From contig JAWLDA010000014.1 of assembly GCA_041686855.1 (NCBI GenBank), positions 1-64,000 of the forward strand: DNA of 64,000 nucleotides. The letters are read 5' to 3'. The notes under the pieces are model-generated. The model was not told the origin of the DNA. It saw only the letters and a program-made list of their open reading frames with translations, and made no database searches. Positions 43,006 through 52,043 of the stretch are shown piece after piece (within the stretch, counting starts at the first letter, position 1; each line of letters opens with the position of its first letter). Origin of the DNA: JAWLDA01 sp041686855 (GTDB lineage Bacteria; Bacillota; Limnochordia; DTU080; RSA5). The translations under genes and the position numbers were made by a program.

Positions 43006-43569
43006 TCACCTACCATCAGACGGAGCCTGGGGGCGCTCCGAGCGTAAAACGGCGTACATCGCCAGGTCCTCAAATGCGCCAAAGCGATAGGTAGCCTGCC
43101 GGTGGGTCCCTTCGTACGTCATGCCCACCTTTTTCATCACTCGGCCTGATGCCGGGTTGCTCGTCATGTGTCGCGCCTGAATGCGATTGAGCGCCAAGTC
43201 ATCGAAACCCAAATTCACCAATGCGCGGGCAGCCTCGGTGCAGTAACCCTTATTCCAATAGGGCTTTCCAATCCAATACCCGAGCTCGGCCAAGTGATTA
43301 CGCGTTTCGATCCGTAGAGAGATGGCGCCGATGAGAGTATCGTCTGGCTTCAGTGTGACGGCGTAGGTGACAAGCTCGCCGTCTTCGACGAGGCCTTGAT
43401 GCCTTTGGATCCACGCTTCGGCCATGCCATCCTCGTAGGGGTGGGGAATGTTCGCCGTCTTTTTTGCAACGTCACGCTCGCCAGCCAAATGTTGCACCGT
43501 GGGCGCATCTTCCATGCGAAACTCCCTCAAAAGAAGTCGCTCTGTTTTTAGCGGGCGAATAAAGGACAA
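43006..43569 (-). CDS. RimJ/RimL-type GNAT acetyltransferase
   Basis: 187 residues. 'TERLLLREFRMEDAPTVQHLAG' opens the Acetyltransf_3 fold, 'ELGYWIGKPYWNKGYCTEAARALV' carries the acetyl-CoA loop, and 'NRIQARHMTSNPASGRVMKKVGMTYEGT' is the characteristic C-terminal segment. These enzymes acetylate N-terminal amines of proteins or small molecules. Start TTG 43569 has GGGAGG upstream. It faces a GrpB gene 35 bases upstream in the same direction. Confidence 0.92.
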   Translation of the reverse strand: MSFIRPLKTERLLLREFRMEDAPTVQHLAGERDVAKKTANIPHPYEDGMAEAWIQRHQGLVEDGELVTYAVTLKPDDTLIGAISLRIETRNHLAELGYWIGKPYWNKGYCTEAARALVNLGFDDLALNRIQARHMTSNPASGRVMKKVGMTYEGTHRQATYRFGAFEDLAMYAVLRSERPQAPSDGR

Positions 43570-43603
43570 GTTTTCTCAAACCCTCCCCATGCGTCAGTGG
43601 AGC

Positions 43604-44179
43604 TCAACCTAAATGGATTCCCTCATTCAAGACACCACGAATGAAGTCATGCTTTGCGCGCGTGTAACCTTGACGATCGAGCGCGAACTCCTTCTGCAAC
43701 GCCTTTTTGAGCTCGGCATACTGGCGGCGGACATTCGTGTCGGATCGGAGTCGATCCCGAAATCGGAGGTAATTCGTCCACTGAGGGTCATTGATGGTGA
43801 CCACGTGCAGATGGTGGGTACGCACCTGGGGCGCCTTCTCCTTGACAAAGAGATACCCACCCTTATCGCCGGCATCCCCGCGGTCGATGTACCCGAGAGA
43901 TTGCAACGGCTCCTTTAACGCATCCATCTTCTCAGGGACTTCCACAGCTGCCGCGATGTCAACAATTGGCTTCGCTTCGAGTCCAGGGACTGCTGTGCTA
44001 CCAACGTGTTGTATATCGAGCAGCACATTGCCGAGCGCCCTCGTAAGTAGAGCGCGTTCGCGCTCAAAGGCGTGACTCCAACTGGACCGGTAAGTAACGA
44101 CTTCAACGATTTCGCGGTGTAAACCGAGCATCTCAACCGCTCCTGTCTTGCCCCCCTGCATATCCGCGGCTTCGTTCAA
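43604..44179 (-). CDS. GrpB-family nucleotidyltransferase-fold protein
   Basis: About 191 residues from TTG 44179, whose first bases overlap the upstream stop (TTGA); ATG 44131 is the alternative. 'IQHVGSTAVPGLEAKPIVDIAAAV' is the GrpB signature, with 'VTYRSSWSHAFERERALL' before and 'RTHHLHVV' after. The fold resembles pol-beta nucleotidyltransferases; reaction unknown, despite old links to CoaE fusions. A second GrpB domain is fused to a GNAT at 20785. Confidence 0.88.
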   Translation of the reverse strand: MNEAADMQGGKTGAVEMLGLHREIVEVVTYRSSWSHAFERERALLTRALGNVLLDIQHVGSTAVPGLEAKPIVDIAAAVEVPEKMDALKEPLQSLGYIDRGDAGDKGGYLFVKEKAPQVRTHHLHVVTINDPQWTNYLRFRDRLRSDTNVRRQYAELKKALQKEFALDRQGYTRAKHDFIRGVLNEGIHLG

Positions 44180-44568
44180 CTCGCGGATACCTTAATTCTA
44201 TACGACTTTACCTCTTTAATTTTGCCGCGCTTGCCGAAGCCGGCAAACACATACACATCACAGACCTCGACACGAGTTCCGTTCGGCTCAAAGAGGGTGG
44301 CGTTGAGTGCCGCAGTATTTCCGTGGGTAATGATGGTATGGATGCGAAGCTCTACTGGCCTCTGGACTGTCTCATCCTCAAGATGCCCCCGGACAGCATC
44401 TAGCCCCACGAGGCGCTGACTGCCAACGATCTCCCATTCCACGCTCTCGCTCAAGAGCTCGACATTGGACTCCAGCGCGCCTCGAGCGCAGGCAATCGTG
44501 AAATCTCGCAACTGCGCCTTGCGCGGAGCGTTTCCACAATCCTCAGGGCACACGATTCGCATACTCAT
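44176..44568 (-). CDS. NTF2-like (SnoaL/ketosteroid-isomerase fold) protein
   Basis: 130 residues with AAAGGAGG before the ATG pair. 'AIACARG'-type opening, 'SESVEWEIVGSQRLVGLDAVRGHLED' and 'THGNTAALNATLFEPNGTRVEVCDVYVFAG' are NTF2-like pocket strands. Function unknown; such proteins bind small ligands or act as isomerases. It overlaps the GrpB gene by four bases, so the two are translationally coupled. Confidence 0.8.
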   Translation of the reverse strand: MSMRIVCPEDCGNAPRKAQLRDFTIACARGALESNVELLSESVEWEIVGSQRLVGLDAVRGHLEDETVQRPVELRIHTIITHGNTAALNATLFEPNGTRVEVCDVYVFAGFGKRGKIKEVKSYRIKVSAS

Positions 44569-44655
44569 CCCATTGTGGCCTCCTTTGCCGCGTCAGGGTG
44601 CGATACACCGCAGCCGCATCACGCTTCCCTATCGCCTTGCCGCTGATGCCGAATA

Positions 44656-45183
44656 TCAGAGCGACGGCTTCGCAAGGTTCGCTCCGCTGAACATTGGGTC
44701 GTCGGTAATCTCGGTGTGAACGAAGTCGGGCGAAACGTACGCAAGCGCTGCCGCCTCCGACTCAAACTCGACTTCGAAGATGGCCAGCCCTGCTAGGCGG
44801 TCGCCAAACACGTCTATAGCGCCGCCTGCGACCTCTTTACGAACCTTGGAGATGACTGCACCCGGCAGCCGGTCAAGGAGCTTGTACTCCGCCGAGCTCA
44901 AGTACGTGTTCACGATAGGTTCAGCAACGCCAGAAACTTTGCCGTACTTTCTACAAAGCTTGTACGACGCATCACCGCAAGGCGCCTGCATTCGCCGAAG
45001 GCGGAGTCCGGTTCCCTCGATGTACTTATCCGTGATCATGCGCTCTCGCTGAAATTGGATCGAGTTGAGACACTCTGGAACCACTAACCATCTGCGTTCA
45101 AACTCTAACTTCGAATACTTGGGGACGTGGAACCCGCCATCTCCGGCGTTCCCCTGCGGTTCAGAGCGAGTCACGCGCCACAC
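44656..45183 (-). CDS. CYTH-domain phosphohydrolase-like protein
   Basis: Up to 175 residues (exact start unsure). 'KLEFERRWLV' is the ExExK-like signature with the third position replaced (E-F-E-R-R), then 'ITDKYIEGTGLRLRRMQ', 'YKLCRKYG', 'SKVRKEV' and 'IDVFGDRLAGLAIFEVEFESE'. These polar strands form the triphosphate tunnel of CYTH/TTM proteins. Substrate may be triphosphate or a nucleotide. The C-terminus 'FVHTEITDDPMFSGANLA' matches the CYTH end. Confidence 0.85.
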   Translation of the reverse strand: MWRVTRSEPQGNAGDGGFHVPKYSKLEFERRWLVVPECLNSIQFQRERMITDKYIEGTGLRLRRMQAPCGDASYKLCRKYGKVSGVAEPIVNTYLSSAEYKLLDRLPGAVISKVRKEVAGGAIDVFGDRLAGLAIFEVEFESEAAALAYVSPDFVHTEITDDPMFSGANLAKPSL

Positions 45184-45204
45184 CCCTCCAAGCGATCGGT
45201 GTCT

Positions 45205-45603
45205 TTACGAGCTCTTAGGACGTTGAGCGAACCCATGCCCGTCTTGTATAAACTCCAACCGGTTGCCGAACGGATCCGGCGTGTAAAACCGCTCAACTCC
45301 AGGCAACGCCGAATCCCACACCACTTCGCATCCCGCTTCTGTTAGGCGACGATGTAAGGCAGCCAAGTCGCTCACCGTGAACGCCGGATGCGCCTTTGTC
45401 GCCGGCACGAAATCGGACTGCACGCCTAGGTGAATGATGACCGATCCACTCTCAAACCAGCATCCTCCTCGAGACGCCAGCGGTTCCGGCTTCTCGACTT
45501 CCGCAAGACCCAAGAGCGTGCCGTAGAACGCTCTTGCTCGTTCTTCCTCCCCCTCCGGCATTGCCAACTGCACATGGTCCAGGCTTGTCAGCGCGGGCTC
45601 CAT
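45205..45603 (-). CDS. VOC/glyoxalase-superfamily protein
   Basis: 132 residues forming the two beta-alpha-beta3 modules of the VOC fold: 'LDHVQLAMPEGEEERARAFYGTLLGL' and 'HPAFTVSDLAALHRRLTEAGCEV', ending 'FYTPDPFGNRLEFIQ' with the metal-site Glu. Related proteins are glyoxalase I, dioxygenases and bleomycin-binding proteins; this one is unassigned. Confidence 0.88.
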   Translation of the reverse strand: MEPALTSLDHVQLAMPEGEEERARAFYGTLLGLAEVEKPEPLASRGGCWFESGSVIIHLGVQSDFVPATKAHPAFTVSDLAALHRRLTEAGCEVVWDSALPGVERFYTPDPFGNRLEFIQDGHGFAQRPKSS

Positions 45604-45627
45604 CCTTACCCCCCCTTCCGCGTGATG

Positions 45628-45993
45628 TCAAAAGCTCATCTGAGGTCGAACTTTCGCGAACACCAGGGAGTCTCGTGGTTCCGAGGAGATGTTGGGATGA
45701 ACAATCCAGCGCCGCAAGACGCCCTCGCGAACCATGCCGATCGGCTCGTCAGAGCCCACGAGTGTTATGGTCCACGTAAACTCCTGACCTGATGCCCACC
45801 GGTCTATACAGTATTTGACGAACGCCTCCGTCTGCCGCTCGGTTTCGTGCGACTGCCAAACGAGGAAGCGCGTCACGTCGTCATCCTGCGCATAATTGCG
45901 GAAGATGCCGGCTGCGTCTTCGAAATTAGGCGGTCGTAGCATCAAACGAGGCGTTTTGAAAGTGATATCCGGCGGGCTGCTCACATTGCTCAC
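45628..45993 (-). pseudogene. Truncated GNAT acetyltransferase
   Basis: A good ribosome site (AAGGAG) and GTG 45993 lead into 'TPRLMLRPPNFEDAAGIFRNYAQDDDVTRFLVW', a normal RimJ-type opening, up to 'WTITLVGSDEPIGMV'. The frame then loses similarity ('REGVLRRWIVHPNISSE'), and the acetyl-CoA loop and the rest of the domain are missing. At 121 residues it is about 50 short. Confidence 0.75.
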
Positions 45994-46002
45994 CTGATCT
46001 CC

Positions 46003-46479
46003 TTATCGCCGTAAGAGTACTGCGAATTCAAGCCCATCTCCAACACGCTTAAACCTTTGTGTCTCCCTAAAGCCTGCTCGTTCGCAGACCCGTAGCGCCC
46101 TCTGGTTGAAAGTAGCTACCGTCACTCGGAACGCCTTCGGATGGAATTCCTCCTGACCGAACGCAAGTCCCGCCTGGAGCACCTCTAAACCAACACCCCG
46201 GCCTGTGAGATCGGGACGCAAGCCCCCTCCGGTATCGAGCGCGTCGTCCGAATAATCGCCACCCGATACCTGTGCATCTTGACCAAAACACCGAAAAGCC
46301 ACGAACTCCCCACGCTCATTAGTGGCTGAAAAGTAGTGATTAGAAGGGTCCGCGCAAAATCGTACCACTTCCTCAGCATCGCACGGATCAACGTTGTACA
46401 TCGAGTAGGGGGCCTCGTACCGCCAGGTCACTAGTTGCCTGGCAAACTCTTCGCTCATCGGTTTAAAGGTTAGCTGCAT
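46003..46479 (-). CDS. GNAT acetyltransferase
   Basis: 158 residues from ATG 46479. 'FKPMSEEFARQLVTWRYEAPYSMYNV' opens the fold, 'GGLRPDLTGRGVGLEVLQAGLAFG' is the acetyl-CoA loop, 'FRVTVATFNQRALRVCERAGF' the C-terminal motif. Complete domain of a group common in Firmicutes-like genomes; substrate unknown. It starts just after a decayed pyrophosphohydrolase gene. Confidence 0.88.
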   Translation of the reverse strand: MQLTFKPMSEEFARQLVTWRYEAPYSMYNVDPCDAEEVVRFCADPSNHYFSATNERGEFVAFRCFGQDAQVSGGDYSDDALDTGGGLRPDLTGRGVGLEVLQAGLAFGQEEFHPKAFRVTVATFNQRALRVCERAGFRETQRFKRVGDGLEFAVLLRR

Positions 46480-46531
46480 CGTAAGCCCGGCTTTCTTCCC
46501 ACGGCCCTTCGGTTTCAGCGATGGCGGAAAC

Positions 46532-46705
46532 TCAATCTGCATTGTGGAGAAAGAGTCGAAGCGCAAAGGCGCCCCGCTCGCCCCGCTTGGTCAGTCGGAT
46601 TCTCTCAATGTCGTCCATTGTGACCAACTCCCGGACAATCGGCGCTCCACCTCGCGCACGAATAATGTCAGGGATCTTGTCACGAACCAGTTTGCCGCCC
46701 ACCAC
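46532..46705 (-). pseudogene. N-terminal remnant of a MazG-like (phosphoribosyl-ATP pyrophosphohydrolase-type) gene
   Basis: From GTG 46705 or 46702 the frame reads 'GKLVRDKIPDIIRARGGAPIVREL', the typical beginning of these all-alpha NTP pyrophosphohydrolases. Then it stops after about 57 codons without the E-x-x-E metal-binding helices. It is too short for function. Confidence 0.75.
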
Positions 46706-46737
46706 TTAGGCTCACACCTTCAGTTTGGAGCCGATTG

Positions 46738-47262
46738 CTACACTCTGAGCAACTCCACTCGCTTGCAGTCGATTCCCTCAAAGTAGAACCTGACACCCTC
46801 ACAATAGGAACATGCGGGTCCCCACTCTTCGTATGCTTCGAACGGCGCACACCCCAGAGCGCTTGCTTCCACGATTCCCCCGTGAGAGATTATCAGAACG
46901 CGGCTGTCATTAGGCACGGAACGTACAATCTCCTGGTGAAGTTCCAGCATACGCCGAGCAAACTGAGCCAACACACCGCTAGGCGATTTACGTCGGACTT
47001 GAGCAAAACTAGCAAACCCTGCATCCCATGGGGCCTCGTCCTCAAATCCTTCAGGTAATATCGCCAGTTCGTCGAGTTGTCCGTCTACTGCAAATCCCAT
47101 TGCTATTGCTGTTTCGTAGGCTCGCGGCAAAGTGCTTGTCACAACACGATCGAACGGACCGATGTTGCTCCCGATTTTGCGTGCCAGGGCAACCCCGGCT
47201 TGGGATAGGTGTTGATTGGGCCTAATTCGCATCGTATGGCGGCGGTGCTCAACAACTCGCAA
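46738..47262 (-). CDS. Histidine phosphatase-family protein
   Basis: About 174 residues from TTG 47262 (GGAGG seven bases upstream; TTG 47277 is an alternative start). 'VVEHRRHTMR' is the motif-I His, in a variant RHG context, 'VVTSTLPRAYETAIAMGF' gives the conserved Arg, and 'VLIISHGGIVEAS' the second His. A small branch of phosphoglycerate-mutase-like phosphatases, substrate unknown. The gene begins 18 bases after the methyltransferase stop. Confidence 0.85.
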   Translation of the reverse strand: MRVVEHRRHTMRIRPNQHLSQAGVALARKIGSNIGPFDRVVTSTLPRAYETAIAMGFAVDGQLDELAILPEGFEDEAPWDAGFASFAQVRRKSPSGVLAQFARRMLELHQEIVRSVPNDSRVLIISHGGIVEASALGCAPFEAYEEWGPACSYCEGVRFYFEGIDCKRVELLRV

Positions 47263-47280
47263 TGCTGGTTCCTCCAAACT

Positions 47281-48018
47281 TCAGACCTTCTCATAGACGG
47301 AGATGTGTTTCCCCGCTCCTGCTCCAAAGGGACGTCGGTCCCATCCAGCCCAGCGGTGAAGCAGTCGAAAACCGGCCAACCTGGCCATGAGGTCAAGTTC
47401 AGACGGCCACACATATCGTATTTCTACCGGGATCACTTTTACGGCGCCGTTTCTCACGCTCACGAGTCGGCTTGAAACACGTTGAGCAACGCTGTCGTGC
47501 CTCGACGCCTCAATCAGCACCTCTTCATCCGTGAATCCACCCACCAAGGCAGGCTGATGCTTCTCGAAACGGGTGGGATCAGGAACGAAGAGTTCGAGTA
47601 GGAATCGGCCTTTCGGCGCCAGGACCTGAAACGTCCCTTCAAAGCACCGGACTTGGTCATCTTGCGTCAAAAGGGCAAAGAAGGTGTTAAACGTGCAGAA
47701 TGCCAAGTCGAATGGTCCTTTATGAGTTACCAGTTGGCCCACATCCGCAAAGTCCCCCACCGTGACCGGAATCTCACGTCCGCCGGCCTTCTCGCGTAGC
47801 CTATCTAACATCGACTGCGACGCGTCGATTCCATGAACTCGGATCCCTCTGTTTACAAGAGGAAGTGCAACCCGTCCTGTGCCGATCCCAAGCTCAACGG
47901 CTCGTCCGCCCGGACCAGCGACATCTGCCAGAACGTCGATAGTTTGCAGCGGAGCGTTGCCATAAAGGTCATCGTAGATGTCGGCAATCCCATCACCGTA
48001 CGCACTTGGATTGTACAT
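47281..48018 (-). CDS. Class I SAM-dependent methyltransferase
   Basis: 245 residues from ATG 48018 (frame open to 48045). 'YNPSAYGDGIADIYDDLYG' is a common start of this group; motif I 'GGRAVELGIGTGRVALPLVNRG', 'VHGIDASQSMLDRLREKAG', then 'GPFDLAFCTFNTFFAL'. Complete fold; substrate unknown. It is followed directly by the histidine-phosphatase gene. Confidence 0.9.
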   Translation of the reverse strand: MYNPSAYGDGIADIYDDLYGNAPLQTIDVLADVAGPGGRAVELGIGTGRVALPLVNRGIRVHGIDASQSMLDRLREKAGGREIPVTVGDFADVGQLVTHKGPFDLAFCTFNTFFALLTQDDQVRCFEGTFQVLAPKGRFLLELFVPDPTRFEKHQPALVGGFTDEEVLIEASRHDSVAQRVSSRLVSVRNGAVKVIPVEIRYVWPSELDLMARLAGFRLLHRWAGWDRRPFGAGAGKHISVYEKV

Positions 48019-48084
48019 GAACCCGCTCACTCCAGTCCGTCCCATAAAGATCGACCGTCACCAATGAGTGCATTGAGGCATCGG

Positions 48085-48633
48085 TCACTCCCTCTCCTTG
48101 TTCATGAGCGAATCGAGCTTGCGCACTGTGTTACAATTACGGATGGTCATTTTTGCGTATAACTTGGTGCCAATAATCTTGTTCATCCCGCTCCTAGTCA
48201 CCTTGGAACGGTCGACGTGCCACAAAACGGCCCCTGGGACATACTTGACATCGTCGATTCCGGGCTTTATCGTGAGTTGTTCCAGTATCTCCTCGCTGTC
48301 GACCTCTTCGCTCAAGAACATGACGTCACACTTGGCGTCCTTGCCGTTAACCCAAGACTCTGGCAACGCATCAACGACTTTCCTGATATTGTCGGCGCTG
48401 CGCAAGACCACCATAACCGGGAATCCAAAGGCCGACTGAATCGCCGACTCCAGCACGTCGACCAATTGCGCCATATCGGCGGCATCTGTACGGAAGATCA
48501 CGTTGCCAGAGTTAATGTAGGTTTGGACGTCGTTCATACCTGCATTTTCAAAGGTGGCCTTAAGTTGTTTCATGTCCACTTTGCGATGGCCGCCTACGTT
48601 TATTCCACGAAGTAGCGCCACATACGTCATCAT
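48085..48633 (-). CDS. DUF1697 protein
   Basis: 182 residues. 'YVALLRGINVGGHRKVDMKQLKATFENAGMNDVQTYINSGNVIF' is the hallmark of DUF1697, with the C-terminal 'TIRNCNTVRKLDSLM'. A widespread bacterial family with two alpha/beta layers and no known reaction, often found among resistance-like genes. GGAGG precedes the ATG pair. Confidence 0.95.
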   Translation of the reverse strand: MMTYVALLRGINVGGHRKVDMKQLKATFENAGMNDVQTYINSGNVIFRTDAADMAQLVDVLESAIQSAFGFPVMVVLRSADNIRKVVDALPESWVNGKDAKCDVMFLSEEVDSEEILEQLTIKPGIDDVKYVPGAVLWHVDRSKVTRSGMNKIIGTKLYAKMTIRNCNTVRKLDSLMNKERE

Positions 48634-48735
48634 CAGCCACCCTCCAGTCGAATCGCGTTCTAGGTTACCACGCGGTGAGCGCTCAATGTTCGTGTCCAGA
48701 CCGTGATCTCCAAATCACATCTGCAATCAAATCCG

Positions 48736-49065
48736 CTAGATTTCCCATAACCCGTACGACGTTTTTGTAAAAGTCGTCACGCTGGCCACGGGGCCAAAGC
48801 AAACTCGGAAGTCCCTTGGCTTGTCGGCAACACTTCGAAACCGGGCAACCAATGATTCATCGGATGGGAATCTTGGTATGAGCGGGCGGCCGTGTTTGCG
48901 GACATCGTGCTCCACCGTCTCCGTTGCCACCACGACATCGCCAGGGACGAGACCGTCGGCAAGCGCTCCGCATGCTCCGACGCAAAATACCGCTCGAACA
49001 TCCTCCAACGTGTCGACAAACACTTCCATTTCTCTCTTAGTCGGTACAAGTACAAGGTGACTCAC
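48736..49065 (-). pseudogene. Internally deleted nucleoside phosphorylase/nucleosidase gene
   Basis: Reads 'LVLVPTKREMEVFVDTLED', the first strand of a PNP/MTA-nucleosidase-type protein, then jumps in frame to 'VRAVFCVGACGALADGLVPGDVVVATETVEHDVRKHG', which lies about 40-50 residues further along in the family. It ends soon after 'CFGPVASVTTFTKT', so the C-terminal catalytic half is gone too. At 109 residues, against 200 or more, it cannot be active. Confidence 0.8.
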
Positions 49066-49117
49066 TAGATCTCATTCTCATCGTAAACCTCATCCGATTT
49101 TGGCGACCGTACACTAA

Positions 49118-50029
49118 TCACCACGCCACGGTCTCCAGGGCGCCTCGCGCCTCATCGATGAAGTGCCACCATCGATTCAGCCACGGCTCGTCGATGCCAG
49201 TCTGGTTCGCCTTTTCAATGAGGTTTTTTCGAATCACCCGCAGCTCCTGAGAGATTGCATTCTCCCGTTCCGGCCCCATAAGAGCGTGGTGGCCGCCTTC
49301 AAGCAGGCTAAGTATCCTTTCGACGCAGGGAATGATCACTTGGCCGGTCGGCGACTTGTGAGCTTCGACGTACAACCACTTTCCATAGGGATACGGATGC
49401 CCATCAAGAATGAGGGCGCACTTCATGCCATACTCGACTGTCTTCACGACCGCGGAGAGGGCCGTCCACGCATCGTGTCGATCCATCGGATTGTCGGCGC
49501 TCTTATGACATGCTCGCATCTCGACATAACACGAAAAGAACGCCGCCCGGCGCACGGATTCATTCATAGGACGGTAGGCTCTCTCTTGGCACCTGGCAAA
49601 CGCCTTCGACGGATCAACGAGGGCCACTGCACTCTGAAGTTCATTGATCATTTCAAATAAGGGAGGCGAAAAGGCCTTCTCAAACTCCTCAATTGTCACA
49701 GGGTTGAGGTGCCCCGGCTTCCCTTCGATTTCAACATCGATGAACCGACTTGGGGAGAGCGCGTCGAATCGTTCCAGCGTGGATTCGTTAAGGATGAGCC
49801 AGAAGTCCAGGTCCGACACTTTGTCGTCGACACCATGCGTCGTCGAACCGTGTAGAGCGATCCCGTACTCCCCGGCAAGTGAATCCAAAACGGGTGGGAG
49901 GCCAGCAGACTCAAAGTAGCGCCTGGCGACCAGGACCCATGGATTGCGGTTTGAACTCGCGCCAGCCTGCCACGGACTGGTCGGAGGGCTGTACATATCG
50001 ATGAGTCGTTTAAAGGGGGAGTGTTGCAC
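49118..50029 (-). CDS. Pol-beta-type nucleotidyltransferase
   Basis: 303 residues. The catalytic signature 'GIALHGSTTHGVDDKVSDLDFWLIL' has G-S and D-x-D; the long helical C-terminal part ('FSCYVEMRACHKSADNPMDRHDAWTALSAVVKT') resembles substrate domains of aminoglycoside-type or DUF4037-like transferases. Starts at GTG 50029. Substrate unknown. About 195 bases upstream up to 50224 hold only an unassigned coding-like tail on the minus strand. Confidence 0.78.
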   Translation of the reverse strand: MQHSPFKRLIDMYSPPTSPWQAGASSNRNPWVLVARRYFESAGLPPVLDSLAGEYGIALHGSTTHGVDDKVSDLDFWLILNESTLERFDALSPSRFIDVEIEGKPGHLNPVTIEEFEKAFSPPLFEMINELQSAVALVDPSKAFARCQERAYRPMNESVRRAAFFSCYVEMRACHKSADNPMDRHDAWTALSAVVKTVEYGMKCALILDGHPYPYGKWLYVEAHKSPTGQVIIPCVERILSLLEGGHHALMGPERENAISQELRVIRKNLIEKANQTGIDEPWLNRWWHFIDEARGALETVAW

Positions 50030-50223
50030 GATTCGCCTCCGACGAAACTTGCGTGGTGGGAATCTACCCCACCTTGTTCAACATTGCAAGGGTTCTCTCG
50101 GCACTTATAACACCATGTTGATGACGTCCTCGCACCACTCTTGATTCTCGTCCAAACCGGTAGCACCGCACAACGAATTAAACAAAGCCAACACTTTCCC
50201 CGCCCCTCGGTCGGCCGCTGACC

Positions 50224-50817
50224 TTATGCAACCATTATTCGCTTTACATCGCGAAGATAAGCTTCGACTTCCTCCGTCGACGTCAGTCTGACGAACCGGA
50301 TGTGGGACCAACGCGGATCGCTCATATACCCGAGCATCGCCTGACGTTTCCGCTTGTGCTGCGTAACGATCCACCAAACGAGTGATTCTTCCTTGCGCCA
50401 CACCATGAGCTGAGGCCAGAACCGCTCGTAGTTGGTGCCCCACAGCAGCTCCTTGGTACGCCACCGTCGCCAGGATCGCTTGATCACACGCAACACCAAC
50501 TGGCGCACGGGGAGGTCGAGCCAAACGACCGTCTCCAGTCGATCCCAAAATGACCGCTGGGAGAATGACGTATAGGAACCCGCTGCGACCCATCCATCGC
50601 CGGAGGTAGCAGCGCGGATGCGCCGTTCAAACTCATCGGGATCGGAGGCGTTGAGGCCCACCCAATTGGGTTGCCAATTGATCGCATCCAGCTCGACAAA
50701 GGGTACATCGAGAATTTGCGCCAACCGCTCCCCCATCGTGCTTTTGCCTGCACAACTGTTTCCGATGACGTGGATACGCCGTCCAAGCGGCGAATCGACT
50801 GTATGAGTGCCGCTCAT
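50224..50817 (-). CDS. P-loop kinase, adenylate-kinase / DNA-topology-modulation (FlaR)-like
   Basis: 197 residues. Walker A 'HVIGNSCAGKSTMGERLAQIL', then 'VPFVELDAINWQPNW', 'WVAAGSYTSFSQRSFWDRLETVVWLDLP', and a basic lid ('RVIKRSWRRWRTKELLWG'), the pattern of FlaR/AAA-type small P-loop NTPases. Nucleoside or small-molecule phosphorylation is likely; the actual substrate is unknown. AAAGGAG lies upstream of the ATG. Confidence 0.88.
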   Translation of the reverse strand: MSGTHTVDSPLGRRIHVIGNSCAGKSTMGERLAQILDVPFVELDAINWQPNWVGLNASDPDEFERRIRAATSGDGWVAAGSYTSFSQRSFWDRLETVVWLDLPVRQLVLRVIKRSWRRWRTKELLWGTNYERFWPQLMVWRKEESLVWWIVTQHKRKRQAMLGYMSDPRWSHIRFVRLTSTEEVEAYLRDVKRIMVA

Positions 50818-50890
50818 ACGACGACCTCAGCTCCTTTTGCTTCAAACATTCCTTTTCGAAACTCTCTCTCGTGCTCATTGGAATGCAAAC

Positions 50891-51577
50891 CTAGATGCCC
50901 ATCAATCGAGAGAGTGCGCCTCGCAAGCCCTCAATGTCCCGCTCGTCTGCCGGCGCATAGTTGCCCCGGGGATCAAAATGGATCGTGCGCATTCCCAACT
51001 TCTGCGCCGGGGCGATGTCCTTCTCCGGGGTGTCGCCGATGTAGACACACTGATCCGCTCGTACATCCAAGGCTTCGAGCGCCCGCTCGAAAATCAACGT
51101 GTCCGGCTTGGCAACTCCTTCCTCGCCGGATCCAACCACAACCTTGAAATAACGCTCCAAATCGTGGTGCGCCAAGAATCTCCGCAGCGATGGTGGCCAA
51201 TTGGAGACGACGCCCTGGGTAAAACCTGCTTCCCTGATATCGTCCAGGAGGACATGTATCCCGCGAACCGGAGCGTACACGTCGAAGTAATCACCAATAG
51301 CAGCCGCAACCCGTCCAGCGATCTCGTTGTTGGGGTCCGCCCCCCTCAAGAGCGCAGATGCCACTTCCACGTAACCCATCCGCTCGTCTTCGATGGTACG
51401 CCAACCTGCCTCAAGTCTGAGGCGGGTATGCTCTGCGGCAAGGACATCCTCGGAACGCAGGCTCTCAAACTCAATGCCCGTCGGGGCCATGCTACGGCGG
51501 AGAAACTCCTCTGACGACATTGCGTAATCAACCAGAGTGCCTCCAACGTCCCAAAGAACGACCGAGGGTCTCCTCAC
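50891..51577 (-). CDS. HAD-superfamily hydrolase
   Basis: 228 residues from GTG 51577 with GGAGG nine bases upstream. Motif I 'VLWDVGGTLVDY' (the second Asp of DxD is Gly-shifted: D-V-G), motif II 'GVVSNW', motif III 'GVAKPDTLIFERAL', motif IV 'VYIGDTPEKDIAPA'. This is an HAD-IA phosphatase with a helical cap. The Asp two residues after the nucleophile, usual in phosphatases, is absent, which may weaken or alter catalysis. Confidence 0.88.
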   Translation of the reverse strand: MRRPSVVLWDVGGTLVDYAMSSEEFLRRSMAPTGIEFESLRSEDVLAAEHTRLRLEAGWRTIEDERMGYVEVASALLRGADPNNEIAGRVAAAIGDYFDVYAPVRGIHVLLDDIREAGFTQGVVSNWPPSLRRFLAHHDLERYFKVVVGSGEEGVAKPDTLIFERALEALDVRADQCVYIGDTPEKDIAPAQKLGMRTIHFDPRGNYAPADERDIEGLRGALSRLMGI

Positions 51578-51642
51578 GATTTTTAACCTCCAGTTGCAGA
51601 CCCTGTGATGTGCGGCTGACCACGATTGATCGATTCCAGTTG

Positions 51643-52008
51643 CTACTCTTTCTTTTCAAAGAAAATCAAACGATTTCCAAACGGATCCGTAATGGTCATC
51701 TCTTGAGTGTTCCATGGTGTGGATTCGACGCCCGGTTTCGCGTACCGATACTCCTTCTGCAACAATACACGGTTGAAAGCGCTAACGTCTTCAGTTTCAA
51801 TTCGAAGGGCGCCTCCCGGAGTGCAGTCTCCGTGATGCTCCGAGAGGTGAATGCTAAAGCCGTCCTTGGAAATCTGCATGTACAGTGGGAAGTTATCGCC
51901 GAAACGATGCTCCCAGTCCACCCTAAATCCTAGGAATCCAACATAGAACTCCCTAGCCTTGGCTTCGTCAAATATCCTGAGAATAGGGGTAACGCCCGAT
52001 AGTCTCAT
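51643..52008 (-). CDS. Glyoxalase-superfamily, bleomycin-resistance-like protein
   Basis: 121 residues from ATG 52008 (AAGGGGCGAG upstream). 'PILRIFDEAKAREFYVGFLGFRVDWEHRFG', 'FSIHLSEHHGDCTPGG' and 'EMTITDPFGNRLIFF' match the BLMA/Ble-type VOC proteins, which bind antibiotics of the bleomycin group without altering them. Binding specificity here is an inference. Confidence 0.87.
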   Translation of the reverse strand: MRLSGVTPILRIFDEAKAREFYVGFLGFRVDWEHRFGDNFPLYMQISKDGFSIHLSEHHGDCTPGGALRIETEDVSAFNRVLLQKEYRYAKPGVESTPWNTQEMTITDPFGNRLIFFEKKE

Positions 52009-52043
52009 TGTACACTCGCCCCTTTCCAACGGTCGTCCACCCG